Shown here in pieces: positions 13,890 through 22,795 of a stretch of DNA of 23,414 nucleotides (position 1 is the first letter of the stretch; every line of letters starts with the position of its first letter). Source of the stretch: UBA6770 sp965661115. GTDB lineage: Bacteria; Bacteroidota; Bacteroidia; Flavobacteriales_G; Salibacteraceae. The translations under genes were made by a program, and so were the position numbers. Under the pieces are notes generated by a model that worked only from the letters and a program-made list of their open reading frames with translations, did no database searches and was not told the origin of the DNA. The stretch is from assembly GCA_965661115.1 (NCBI GenBank), contig CBFICO010000026.1:1-23414 (forward strand), in the 5' to 3' direction.

Positions 13890-16089
13890 GCAACTATATT
13901 CTATTTTTTTCAGCCTAGTTGTTGTTTTTGGTGCACAAGCGCAAGAAGAATTAGGCACATTACCTTATCGAGCCGAGCAATACAAAGCGAATCAGGTATC
14001 TAAAAAACAATTTGGCTCAAGAGCCGATGGGGATAGCACCATTCGCTACTTGTTTAACACGCTAGAACTTCCGGTAATTGACGATTTCTCTAAAAATCAC
14101 ATCAAAGTATTTCATAAGGATTTTAATCACCCCTCAATTTTTGACTCTACCAGCTACAAATTTGTTGTGGACGGTGTTGGAGTAGATTCTATCGAATTTA
14201 AATTGGACACGGTTTATGATTATCGTGTTGATCCCGTCGCAGGAAATCTGGATAGTACCGTAGCTAAGACCATGAACATTGTGTTTTTTGATACCGCCGA
14301 AGTGTTTTTTAAAGTGGATTCTATTAGCGTTTTTCCTACGTCTAGTTTCTATGTTCAAAACGGAATTACAAGAATTATAAATCACAAGCCAGATAGTGTT
14401 TTGTACAATTCAAGTGAATCTAACATTTATGGAAGAGACGATGATTTTAGCCTCTGGATAGCTAGAGGCCCATACATAAACACCACCATGTCTAAAGGGC
14501 AACCGACAATTGGGGTACTCACTTTTGACGGTCTTGATAGTACAGGCTTACCATACGATAATTCGTCAAGATTAACCTACGGAATTTCTGACTTTTTAAT
14601 TTCCAAACCGATTAACTTGTATGACAAAGAAATTTCAGTTGGTAATCGTCAACGTTACAGTTTGAACGACTCCATTTATTTCAGTTTCTTTTATCAAGCG
14701 CAAGGCTACGGCGACCTTCCTGAAGCCGAAGACTCGTTGGTATTGGATTTTTACGATGTTACAACCAATAGATGGAATCGAGTGTGGGGCATGGGCGGAG
14801 ATACAACAAAGCCTTTTGAGCGAGTATCTATTCATATAAAAGACACCAACTACTTACAAAATGGGTTTCGTTTTCGTTTTAAAAACTACGCAACACAATC
14901 GGGTAATTTCGATCATTGGCATATAGATTATATCCGATTAATTGAGGGAGGCGGTGTAAACGATGAAATAAAAGATTTTGCTATTGTAAATCCAATCCGT
15001 TCCCTGTTGAAAGAATATACCGCCATACCGTATGAGCACTACAAAACCGACCCAGGTAAGTTTATGATGGATACCGTAAATCTAGAATTGAGAAATTTGA
15101 GTTTTACCTCTGATATTCTTACCTCTAGATACAAGGTGTACAAAGCAAATGATATCAACTATAGTTTTTTATCCAATCAAAAAGTACAGAGTTCTGTAGA
15201 AGAAAGAACTACCCTACCCTACGAAATTAGTCAAGCTCCAAACAACTATCAGTTCCCTATATACGAAGAAGAACGACAATATTTTAAGGTGCAATTCGAG
15301 ACGTTTTCATCTCAAGATGTATATAGAAGTAACGATACGTTGTATCACTTTCAGGTATTTGATAGATTTTACAGCTATGACGATAAATCGGCTGAAAAAA
15401 CCTATTTCCTAAACGAAATTGGAACCAACATTGCCATGCGTTTCAACGCACCTGTAAAAGACACACTAAAAAGCATTCTCATAAACTTTGTACAAACTTT
15501 TGAGCAGACTACTGCTAAACACCGTGTAAATATTAAGGTATACAACAATTTAAGTTCTGCACCAATTTATGAATCTGGCGCGTTAGAAGTTCAGAATAAA
15601 GCACCTGGTGATTTTATGCGCCACGTTTTATCGGAAGATATAATAGTTGAAGGTGATTTTTACATTGGCTGGGAACAACTTTCTGCAACAAAGACCTATG
15701 TTGGGTTCGATATAAATTACAACAATACAGGTAATACTTTCATATCTCAAATAGAAGGAGTTTGGTTTAATTCTCAATTTGAGGGTACTGTAATGATGCG
15801 AGCCGATTTTGGAGATGGATCTGAAAAACCACTTAATAAAAAGAAAAATGCAGTAGAATTGGAGCCGTTCAATGTTTTCCCAAATCCAAGCACTGGTCAA
15901 TTTTCACTTTTGGGCATTGGCACCGATGCAAAAATTGAACTGTACAATTTGCAAGGACGCATGGTTGAAAGCTGGAATATACCCCAAGAAATTTACTATG
16001 CTAATCATCTAGAAAATGGGATTTACATTTTAATGTCAACCAATCAAAATGGAGAAACTGTTTCTTCCAAAATAATTATTGCCAAATAA
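13879..16089 (+). CDS. Large secreted protein with T9SS type A sorting domain
   Basis: A 736-residue protein predicted to be exported by Sec and then by the T9SS. I chose the ATG at 13879 because it gives a clean signal peptide (MNFKQLYSIFFSLVVVFGAQAQ) and has AGAGGA about 9 bases upstream. The frame also has ATGs at 13849 and 13870 that only add a polar extension. The mature part is beta-rich, with many Asp/Ser/Thr/Tyr, including a segment like VWGMGGDTTKPFERVSIHI that resembles a jelly-roll binding domain, and RFRFKNYATQSGNFDHWHID. The C-terminus from FNVFPNPSTGQFSLLG to SSKIIIAK is a type A sorting domain. It overlaps the end of the PASTA gene by 11 bp and is followed 2 bp later by the RluD-family gene. 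Its function is not known; the conserved neighbours suggest an envelope role. Confidence 0.85.
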   Translation: MNFKQLYSIFFSLVVVFGAQAQEELGTLPYRAEQYKANQVSKKQFGSRADGDSTIRYLFNTLELPVIDDFSKNHIKVFHKDFNHPSIFDSTSYKFVVDGVGVDSIEFKLDTVYDYRVDPVAGNLDSTVAKTMNIVFFDTAEVFFKVDSISVFPTSSFYVQNGITRIINHKPDSVLYNSSESNIYGRDDDFSLWIARGPYINTTMSKGQPTIGVLTFDGLDSTGLPYDNSSRLTYGISDFLISKPINLYDKEISVGNRQRYSLNDSIYFSFFYQAQGYGDLPEAEDSLVLDFYDVTTNRWNRVWGMGGDTTKPFERVSIHIKDTNYLQNGFRFRFKNYATQSGNFDHWHIDYIRLIEGGGVNDEIKDFAIVNPIRSLLKEYTAIPYEHYKTDPGKFMMDTVNLELRNLSFTSDILTSRYKVYKANDINYSFLSNQKVQSSVEERTTLPYEISQAPNNYQFPIYEEERQYFKVQFETFSSQDVYRSNDTLYHFQVFDRFYSYDDKSAEKTYFLNEIGTNIAMRFNAPVKDTLKSILINFVQTFEQTTAKHRVNIKVYNNLSSAPIYESGALEVQNKAPGDFMRHVLSEDIIVEGDFYIGWEQLSATKTYVGFDINYNNTGNTFISQIEGVWFNSQFEGTVMMRADFGDGSEKPLNKKKNAVELEPFNVFPNPSTGQFSLLGIGTDAKIELYNLQGRMVESWNIPQEIYYANHLENGIYILMSTNQNGETVSSKIIIAK

Positions 16090-16091
16090 GT

Positions 16092-17114
16092 ATGGTGAAC
16101 GAAGAGGAAGAGCAAGAAGACTTGTACGTCTATAAAACGATTGAAGTTGATACGGGCCAACAACCACTTAGGGTAGATAAATTCTTGATAGACCGAATAC
16201 CAAACATTTCTCGAAATAAAATTCAAGTTTCTTGTAAAGCAGGCTGTTTGCTTGTAAACGATATTGTTGTAAAACCCAATTACAAAGTAAAACCAGGGGA
16301 TACCATAGTTTTACTAGTTCCAGAAGAAAAGGAAGAACTAGAGATAGTTCCCGAAAATATTCCGCTGGATATAGTTTATGAAGATGAGGAATTACTAGTA
16401 ATCAATAAAAACGCTGGTTTGGTTGTTCATCCGGGTTTTGGAAATAGGTCAGGAACCTTGGTAAATGCGCTCGCCTACCATTTCAGTAACCTTCCCACTT
16501 CTAATGGTACTGACAGACCTGGAATTGTGCACCGATTAGACAAAGCCACATCGGGATTAATGGTTATTGCCAAAACAGAGTTTACACATAGTCATTTAGC
16601 AAAACAGTTTTTTAATAGAACGTCCGAAAGAACATATCATGCCTTGGTTTGGGGCGAACCCGCTGAAGAAGGAATTATTGAGGGGCACATAGGCAGAAGT
16701 TTAAAAAACAGAAAAGTAATGTCTGTTTTTGAAGATGGTGAATACGGTAAGGTAGCAATTACAACCTACAGAACTTTGGAACGGTTTGGATATGTAACCT
16801 CGGTGGAGTGCAAACTAAAAACAGGTAGAACCCATCAAATTCGTGCACACTTTAAACATATTGGGCACCCGCTTTTTGGCGACCCTGAATATGGTGGCAA
16901 TAAAATCCTGAAAGGAACCACCTTTACTAAATACAAACAGTTTGTAGAAAACAACTTTAAGTTACTACCCAGACAAGCATTGCATGCAAAAACACTAGGT
17001 TTTGAGCATCCAACCAAAAACGAATTCATGCGCTTTAATTCTGAGTTACCAGAAGATCTGAAAAATGTCTTGGAGCGATGGGAGAATTACGCTAAGCACT
17101 CACAAACTGAGTAG
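16092..17114 (+). CDS. rluD: RluA/RluD-family 23S rRNA pseudouridine synthase
   Basis: Isomerises specific uridines to pseudouridine in 23S rRNA (or tRNA, depending on the member). The 340-residue protein has an N-terminal S4 RNA-binding domain (about 24-88: LRVDKFLIDRIPNISRNKIQ to KPGDTIVLLV), then the catalytic domain. The active-site motif is GIVHRLDKATSGLMVIAK with the nucleophile Asp150. Later family blocks are present: RTYHALVWG, the KTGRTHQIRAHFKHIGHPLFGDPEYGG region, and RQALHAKTLGFEHP. The length and S4 domain favour an RluD-like target (helix 69), but RluC or RluA specificity cannot be excluded. It is last in the PASTA operon, starting 2 bp after the T9SS gene, and its 3' end overlaps the convergent menE by 15 bp. 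Confidence 0.93.
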   Translation: MVNEEEEQEDLYVYKTIEVDTGQQPLRVDKFLIDRIPNISRNKIQVSCKAGCLLVNDIVVKPNYKVKPGDTIVLLVPEEKEELEIVPENIPLDIVYEDEELLVINKNAGLVVHPGFGNRSGTLVNALAYHFSNLPTSNGTDRPGIVHRLDKATSGLMVIAKTEFTHSHLAKQFFNRTSERTYHALVWGEPAEEGIIEGHIGRSLKNRKVMSVFEDGEYGKVAITTYRTLERFGYVTSVECKLKTGRTHQIRAHFKHIGHPLFGDPEYGGNKILKGTTFTKYKQFVENNFKLLPRQALHAKTLGFEHPTKNEFMRFNSELPEDLKNVLERWENYAKHSQTE

Positions 17115-18128
17115 ATTGATAGTTTCTATTCTTTTCACTTTTCCGGATTCGGTGTAAGCAAAATTTTCAAGAAAGAATACTCGTTTTGGCACTTCAAATC
17201 TTGACAACATAGAGAAATCAACATTAACAAAGTTTTCCGACTTACCTTCAACAATTAAAACAACCTGTTCTCCGAGGTTATCATGAGGAATACCTGCTAC
17301 AATAAACGTTGAGTCGATTTCGGAAGCTAGTTTTAATTCAATTTGTTCTGGGTGGATTTTTACACCTCCACTATTTATAACGTAATCTGCCCTACCCTTC
17401 CAAATGAATTGATTTTCTGAGATATACTCTACCACATCATTGGTTACCAATGTACTCTCAGAAATGTGTGGTGCATAAATTTCCAATTGATCATTTTTAC
17501 TGGTCAAAGTGATGGTAGGCAACGCCGTAAATGCTATTTCATGATTAGAAATATTGCGCAATGCAATATGCGTAAGCGTTTCTGTAGAACCGTAGGATTC
17601 GTAAAATGAGGTGCTTGAAAGTTGTTGAATTTGTTTTACCAACTGATTTGATATTGGTGCTCCACCGATCAACACCATAGAGAAGTGGGAGAACATATTT
17701 TTATCAAGATCTACAACCCGTTGTACCTGCAAGGGAACAAGTGGTGCAAAATCAATCGTTTCAGGCCAAAACTTAACTGAATCTGCAGTAATTTTTGCTT
17801 CAGTAATCCACAAATCGTAACCCATTATCAACGATCTATACAACATCATTTTACCAGCAACATAAATCATAGGTAACGCATGTAAGACTTTAGATTTAGG
17901 AGAAAGATTAAAAGCCTTGTGGGTAATTTCAGAAGACGCTTTTAATTGATTAAATGAAAACTGTAGCTGTTTTGGTTTCCCAGTAGTTCCAGAGGACTGA
18001 AAATTGAACAATTTATCTTCACTAAAAGATAAAATCTCATTTTGCACTGCTTTCATCCGTTCGTCGAGAGGAGTTTGATTACAATACTCCGATGGCGACA
18101 AGCCATTTATGCTAAAATCTTCGTGCAT
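17100..18128 (-). CDS. menE: O-succinylbenzoate-CoA ligase
   Basis: Adenylate-forming enzyme that activates o-succinylbenzoate to its CoA thioester in menaquinone synthesis. It has 342 residues, shorter than the roughly 450-490 residues of MenE from E. coli or Bacillus; the N-terminal subdomain is reduced. The AMP-binding motifs are intact: SSGTTGKPK (45-53), YGSTET (179-184), GRAD (245-248) with NSGGVKIHPEQIE after it, and the C-terminal catalytic Lys in ESGKVKR (Lys330 or Lys332). Assignment to MenE and not another acyl-CoA ligase rests on the men operon. It is the last gene of the operon, 9 bp after menC, and its end overlaps that of the convergent rluD gene by 15 bp. I see no intrinsic terminator after it. 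Confidence 0.93.
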   Translation of the reverse strand: MHEDFSINGLSPSEYCNQTPLDERMKAVQNEILSFSEDKLFNFQSSGTTGKPKQLQFSFNQLKASSEITHKAFNLSPKSKVLHALPMIYVAGKMMLYRSLIMGYDLWITEAKITADSVKFWPETIDFAPLVPLQVQRVVDLDKNMFSHFSMVLIGGAPISNQLVKQIQQLSSTSFYESYGSTETLTHIALRNISNHEIAFTALPTITLTSKNDQLEIYAPHISESTLVTNDVVEYISENQFIWKGRADYVINSGGVKIHPEQIELKLASEIDSTFIVAGIPHDNLGEQVVLIVEGKSENFVNVDFSMLSRFEVPKRVFFLENFAYTESGKVKRIETINLLSL

Positions 18129-18137
18129 ATTTCAAGC

Positions 18138-19184
18138 TTACCTAAGTTGGGTTAAATCCCATGCTTCTGAAGGATTGTATTCTAAAGCAGCATTTTTAAC
18201 TTTAAGTGGAGAGGGGATATTATTTTTAAATAAAGAACCGGTACCTAAACCCTGTGGCATAGTAATATGTTTTGAACTTACATATTGGGCTATTGCGTTC
18301 AACCCAATATTAGACTCTAAAGCAGAGGTGACCCACCAGCCTATTTCAAGACTTTCAGCAATTTCAATCCACTCATCGCAACTTTCAAATCCGCCAACTA
18401 GCGACGGCTTTAGTATGATGTATTGAGGCGTAATATCTTCGAGAAGTTCCACTTTATCAATAAATTGGTTTACTCCAATCAGTTCCTCATCTAACGCAAT
18501 CGGCAACGGTGTTGATACGCAAAGCTCACGCATTGCATCTATTTGCCTCGCCTTAATCGGTTGTTCAATTGAGTGAACATCCAATGCTGCCAAAGCTTGT
18601 AACTTTTCCATTGACTCCTCCATGGAGAATGCGCCGTTTGCATCAACCCTAAGCTCAACTGTGTTTTTATCAAATTCTGATCGTATTCTTTTGAGTAGTG
18701 AAACTTCCTCATCAAAATTGATAGCACCAATTTTAATTTTAATGCAGTTAAAACCTTGTTCCAACTTTTCTTCAATCTGTTTGAGCATGGACTCATAAGA
18801 ACCCATCCAAATAAGACCGTTAATAGTTATTGGTATTTGCTTACCAATAAAATCGGTATCGAATAAATGAAAAGGGTTTTCAGCTTCTAACGATAAATAG
18901 GCTTGCTCTAGCCCAAACCGAATGGAAGGCCATTCGCGAAGTGAAGGGAGGAGTTCCAATACAGACTCACCTACTTCAATTTGGTGTTTAAGCCAGGCTA
19001 ATTTTGATTCAAAATCGGGCTTATCATCACAGCTCAGTCCTCTGAACAGTGCAATCTCACCCCAGCCTGTTTTATCGTTTTCGGAAAGCTTAAGAAAATA
19101 AGTACTCTTGGTTTTTAATACACCTCTCGAAGTTCCCCCAGGTAACTTAAAATCTAACTCATATGGAAAAAATTCGGCTTTCAT
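18138..19184 (-). CDS. menC: o-Succinylbenzoate synthase
   Basis: Enolase-superfamily enzyme that dehydrates SHCHC to o-succinylbenzoate. The 348-residue protein has the capping domain (about 1-100) and a TIM barrel. Visible catalytic residues are Lys149 and Lys151 (IKIKIG) and the metal ligands Asp181 (VDANG), Glu207 (IEQP) and Asp232 (ALDEEL). The opposite-face general acid/base is Lys259 in ILKPSLVGGF. All match the muconate-lactonizing/OSBS subgroup. That subgroup also holds dipeptide epimerases and N-acylamino-acid racemases, but the operon position settles the call. Its ATG overlaps the stop of menA by 4 bp, and menE starts 9 bp after its end. Confidence 0.95.
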   Translation of the reverse strand: MKAEFFPYELDFKLPGGTSRGVLKTKSTYFLKLSENDKTGWGEIALFRGLSCDDKPDFESKLAWLKHQIEVGESVLELLPSLREWPSIRFGLEQAYLSLEAENPFHLFDTDFIGKQIPITINGLIWMGSYESMLKQIEEKLEQGFNCIKIKIGAINFDEEVSLLKRIRSEFDKNTVELRVDANGAFSMEESMEKLQALAALDVHSIEQPIKARQIDAMRELCVSTPLPIALDEELIGVNQFIDKVELLEDITPQYIILKPSLVGGFESCDEWIEIAESLEIGWWVTSALESNIGLNAIAQYVSSKHITMPQGLGTGSLFKNNIPSPLKVKNAALEYNPSEAWDLTQLR

Positions 19185-20074
19185 TGAAGAAATGATGAAA
19201 CGAAAAATAAAACTGAAAACAGAAAAGTTGCTATGGCCAACTGTTTAAGCTTTGCAATTAACTCTTTTGGCTCCTGGTGATTTTTAACTGCCATAGCGTT
19301 AGCAATAAAAATCGGGAGTGAGAACACTGGTAAAAACGTCAATAAAGGTGCACTCAATAACAAGAGGTAGGTTACAAATGTCAACCACCCAATGCACAGC
19401 AGTGCGTAATGATAGTTTTTTCCCCACGTTACACCATACTTAACTATGACCGTGTTTTTGCCGAATTTAGCATCGTTTTCAATGTCTCGTAAGTTGTTTA
19501 GATTTAATACCCCCATCGCAAATAAGCCAATAGTTACGGCTGGTAATAGTGTTTCCAAATCCAGTTGGTTAGTGTGCAAGAAATTACTTCCGCCGACACC
19601 AACCAAGCCGAAAAAAATAAATACTGCTATATCACCCAGTCCTGAATAACCATACGCACTTTTTCCTACCGTGTACTTTATTGCCGCAGCAATAGACAGA
19701 ATTCCAAGTAAAAACAGGGTAATAAAGCTCAAAGAAATTTCACCAAATGCATTCAATAGCAACCACAAGCCCGATAAAAGAGATAAAACACTGAAAAGAA
19801 TTACTGCAATTTTCATTTCGCTTTGTGTAATCTCACCACTTTGTATGGCTCTTTGTGGGCCAAGCCTACCATGATTATCTACGCCAGAAATTGCGTCGCC
19901 ATAATCGTTAGCTAGGTTACTTAATATCTGTAGCAGTGTTGCTGTAAGTATCGCTAACAAAAACACCTGTAGGTTAAACTCCTCTTGAAAAACTGAAATT
20001 CCCGAACCAATCAAAATGCAAGAGAATGCGAGTGGTAAGGTTTGTAACCGGAAAGCCTTAATCCACTTCTTCAC
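19181..20074 (-). CDS. menA: 1,4-Dihydroxy-2-naphthoate polyprenyltransferase
   Basis: UbiA-family integral membrane prenyltransferase that joins DHNA to a polyprenyl diphosphate, giving demethylmenaquinone. The 297-residue protein has about eight or nine hydrophobic helices. The first Asp-rich motif is NLANDYGDAISGVD (53-66) followed by GPQRAIQSG; the second is NLRDIENDAKFGKNT (194-208). These bind the Mg2+-diphosphate and are specific to the MenA branch of the family. The start MKKWIKAFRLQTLPLAF is typical, so the 17-bp overlap with the end of menD appears genuine. In many relatives menB lies between menD and menA; here nothing separates them. Confidence 0.96.
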   Translation of the reverse strand: MKKWIKAFRLQTLPLAFSCILIGSGISVFQEEFNLQVFLLAILTATLLQILSNLANDYGDAISGVDNHGRLGPQRAIQSGEITQSEMKIAVILFSVLSLLSGLWLLLNAFGEISLSFITLFLLGILSIAAAIKYTVGKSAYGYSGLGDIAVFIFFGLVGVGGSNFLHTNQLDLETLLPAVTIGLFAMGVLNLNNLRDIENDAKFGKNTVIVKYGVTWGKNYHYALLCIGWLTFVTYLLLLSAPLLTFLPVFSLPIFIANAMAVKNHQEPKELIAKLKQLAIATFLFSVLFFVSSFLQ

Positions 20075-21737
20075 GATTACCTGTTTTGATATACTTAAAA
20101 TAAGATTTTAGAACCTTATCGTTTTCTGTGTTTGGCGTTTTCACTTCCAAAACTTTGGTTACCGTAGAGATTTCAAAGAATGAATCCAATGCGTTATCAA
20201 GTTCCTTTTCATTGCTAGCACATTGATAATCCACACCCATAGTGTTACAAATCCCTTCAAAACTAGTTTGATGTTGTGCTTCAAAATATTCTTCGAAACC
20301 CTTTACAGATTGAGGTCCTGGTATTATCCTAAAAATACCGCCTCCACTGTTATTAATCACAATTATGCGCAACAGAGGAGATTTAATGTTATTCCATAAC
20401 CCGTTGGAGTCGTACATAAAACTCAAATCTCCTGTAACCAATAAGGTAGGTTCATTTGCAGCATAGCAATAACCTACTGCTGTTGAGGTACTGCCATCAA
20501 TACCCGATGTACCTCTATTGGCATGAAAATATTTGGTTTTTAAATCTTTAAACAACTGAAAGTAGCGTACTACACTACTGTTGGCAGATTGCAAATGATA
20601 ATTGAAAGGAAGTATCTCTTGAATCTTTTTAAATACAAAAAAGTCTGAGTAAGGTATATCTACAGTAAATGCAACATGCCTCTCTTGAGCAAGGGCATCT
20701 AATCTCAGCCATTTTTCTCGATAATCTGAATTTACTTTTTTGAGGATATTCTCGTGTAAAATTTGTAGCACTTCTTCCGCTTTTCCTCGAGCAACACCTC
20801 TTAATTTTCCAAATGTATTTCGTTCAATACCTCCTTCAGAAATATGCCAATGCTTGCAATCAGATTGAGCAACAAAAGCTTTAATTCTTTTTGATATAAT
20901 TTGCTCCCCCAAGGTAACTACAACATCTGGCCGATGTGACTCATCCACAAGTTCAAGCACTCTGTCAATTGTTGAAATAGCTCTTTCATCGTTTAAATTA
21001 CTTGTGTGTTCTTTCAGAATGATAACATTTTCAAAATTTGAAAATTCATTAATCAGTTGATTTAGTTCGTTGTTTTTGGACAACACCGCCGTAATAATCA
21101 TTATTCTCCTATCGGATTTCACGGCGTATGCTAGGGCAGCCGGAAATTGAAAATTGGGTTTTTCAATATTGATTTTTTGTACTGACGATAGGAAATTAGA
21201 ACTTTCAGATTGATTATACAACGGCTCATCAAAAGGAATATTGAGATGAACAGGACCTTTATTGCCAGAAATACTCTCGCTCATGGTCGCCTGAATTTTA
21301 TTGTAAAGATCTGGAGCTTTATCTACAGTAATCTGTAAAGGAAGTTGTAAAAATGATTTCTGAAAATTAGAAAATACGTTTTGCTGTTGAATGGTTTGCC
21401 CAACACCTTGATCAATAAGGTGCTCTGGTCTGTCCGCGGAAAACACTATTAAGGGAAGATTTAGATAATATGCCTCCGCCAAAGCCGGTGCATAATTCAA
21501 TAATGCAGAACCAGAAGTACAACATAGTCCAACAGGTTTGTTTTTCTGAATTGCAATACCCAGAGCTATAAATGCCGCAGAACGTTCATCTACTATTGAA
21601 ATCAATTCAAGCCGTTCAGAAGTAAAACTTTGCACCAAGGGTGCATTTCTACTTCCTGGAGAAACTATAATTATTTCCCCTCCTATGGCTTTAAATGATT
21701 TAGCTGCTACTACTGCTGTATGCTTATCTGTATTCAA
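20058..21737 (-). CDS. menD: 2-Succinyl-5-enolpyruvyl-6-hydroxy-3-cyclohexene-1-carboxylate synthase (SEPHCHC synthase)
   Basis: Thiamine-diphosphate enzyme that adds the succinyl-semialdehyde unit from 2-oxoglutarate to isochorismate, the first committed step of classical menaquinone synthesis. At 559 residues it has normal family length. Motifs are SPGSRNAPL (26-34), the ThDP-activating Glu51 in VDERSAAFIALG, TSGSALLNYAPALAEAYY, SADRPEHL, NRGTSGIDGSTSTAVGY (407-423) and the ThDP-Mg site from GDLSFMYD (436) to NNSGGGIFR (462-470). All are intact. It is second in the operon: its ATG overlaps the stop of menF by 4 bp, and its end overlaps menA by 17 bp. Confidence 0.97.
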   Translation of the reverse strand: MNTDKHTAVVAAKSFKAIGGEIIIVSPGSRNAPLVQSFTSERLELISIVDERSAAFIALGIAIQKNKPVGLCCTSGSALLNYAPALAEAYYLNLPLIVFSADRPEHLIDQGVGQTIQQQNVFSNFQKSFLQLPLQITVDKAPDLYNKIQATMSESISGNKGPVHLNIPFDEPLYNQSESSNFLSSVQKINIEKPNFQFPAALAYAVKSDRRIMIITAVLSKNNELNQLINEFSNFENVIILKEHTSNLNDERAISTIDRVLELVDESHRPDVVVTLGEQIISKRIKAFVAQSDCKHWHISEGGIERNTFGKLRGVARGKAEEVLQILHENILKKVNSDYREKWLRLDALAQERHVAFTVDIPYSDFFVFKKIQEILPFNYHLQSANSSVVRYFQLFKDLKTKYFHANRGTSGIDGSTSTAVGYCYAANEPTLLVTGDLSFMYDSNGLWNNIKSPLLRIIVINNSGGGIFRIIPGPQSVKGFEEYFEAQHQTSFEGICNTMGVDYQCASNEKELDNALDSFFEISTVTKVLEVKTPNTENDKVLKSYFKYIKTGNREEVD

Positions 21738-22726
21738 GCTTTTATTGTATGAAACTTTCGTATTGAAGACAAAAGAGTCTCTGCTTTGTGTTTTGTTTCA
21801 AGCAGTTCAGATTCAAAATTAGAACCTTCTACAATACCACCACCGACATATAAGACGGTATTTTCTGAGTTGTACTCTAAACAACGGAGATTTACATATA
21901 ATTGAGCATCATTCTTACCAATGAAACCTAGATAACCTGTATAATAGCCTCTATTTGGTTCGTATTCTTCAATCCACCTTTTTGCAACATTTACGGGAAT
22001 TCCACACACTGCTGGAGTCGGATGTAAATCATTAATTAGACTTTGAAAAGACATTCCAGTGTTTAGTGTCCCTTTTACTTGCTGGTACAAATGTGCAACC
22101 GAACCGGCATGTTTTGTCTTTCGCTCTGAGACTTCATGTAAAATATTATTCTTTATAAAAACATTAGAAATAAACTCAGTTACAAGGGCATGCTCTCGAT
22201 ACTCCTTATCACTCCATGTTGATCCATTTTTTAATGCCTCGGTATTTAATGTTCCAGCCAATGCATCCACATAAACATCATCGTGTTTTTTACGAATTAA
22301 AACCTCTGGCGTAGCTCCAATGTAACCTTTACCATTTAGTTGTAAGTGGTATACAAACGCATTTGGATGCTTCTCCACTAAATCAAGGAATAAAGCCCCG
22401 GTATTTAACTTTCCGGTAAGCCGTAACTGTCTTGAAACAACTACTTTTTGCAGTTTACCACTTTCAATATCTTTTAGTGCATTAGACAAGTTAGACTCGT
22501 ACCCAAAAATATCTGTATCTGCAATCTCCAGTTCAGGGTCTGAATCACACTCGATAACAGAGGTAAAGTTTAACTCAGCTGTTTTGTAGTAATATCTGTT
22601 CTCTGTCCTAAACCCACTGAGAACAAATAAGTCTCCTTGAGTAACTGGCTCATCTTCCTCAATTAATATAAGTTCTTTGCTAATTACGCTTGAAGTCCCA
22701 GGTAAACAGTAATCTATCCTATTCAT
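21734..22726 (-). CDS. menF: Isochorismate synthase
   Basis: Chorismate-utilizing enzyme that converts chorismate to isochorismate, the entry to menaquinone synthesis. The 330-residue protein is compact compared with E. coli MenF because the N-terminal part is short. The C-terminal chorismate-binding domain carries KVVVSRQL (general base Lys), GATPEVL, ALAGTLN, the substrate loop HPTPAVCGIP, NRGYYTGYLGFIG and the Mg2+ site VGGGIVEGSNFESELLETKHKAE. The frame could start 12 bases earlier at a TTG (22738); I prefer the ATG at 22726. It is the first gene of the operon. It could be called entC/dhbC by homology alone, but the direct link to menD indicates menaquinone. The promoter is not obvious: a terminator for the upstream gene lies 20 bp before the ATG. 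Confidence 0.94.
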   Translation of the reverse strand: MNRIDYCLPGTSSVISKELILIEEDEPVTQGDLFVLSGFRTENRYYYKTAELNFTSVIECDSDPELEIADTDIFGYESNLSNALKDIESGKLQKVVVSRQLRLTGKLNTGALFLDLVEKHPNAFVYHLQLNGKGYIGATPEVLIRKKHDDVYVDALAGTLNTEALKNGSTWSDKEYREHALVTEFISNVFIKNNILHEVSERKTKHAGSVAHLYQQVKGTLNTGMSFQSLINDLHPTPAVCGIPVNVAKRWIEEYEPNRGYYTGYLGFIGKNDAQLYVNLRCLEYNSENTVLYVGGGIVEGSNFESELLETKHKAETLLSSIRKFHTIKA

Positions 22727-22746
22727 GTTCTTGCACAAAAAAAGGC

Positions 22747-22778
22747 AAAAAAAAACCCCGACCGAAGTCGGGGTTTTT
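22747..22778 (-). terminator. Strong intrinsic terminator between the SprB-repeat gene and menF
   Basis: CCCCGAC (22756-22762) and GTCGGGG (22767-22773) form a perfect stem. On the minus strand the loop is TTCG closed by C-G, a very stable tetraloop, followed by nine T (A run 22747-22755). On the plus strand five T follow (22774-22778), so it may also work in that direction. It ends the minus-strand gene at 22796. Confidence 0.93.
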
Positions 22779-22795
22779 AAATATAATTAAACTAA

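Noticed and set aside
18109..18426. 105-codon plus-strand frame opposite the menC end
   Set aside because: Antisense to the conserved C-terminal half of menC; no recognisable features.
22727..22738. TTG start for menF giving four more residues
   Set aside because: The ATG at 22726 gives the normal start, and no ribosome-binding signal favours the TTG.
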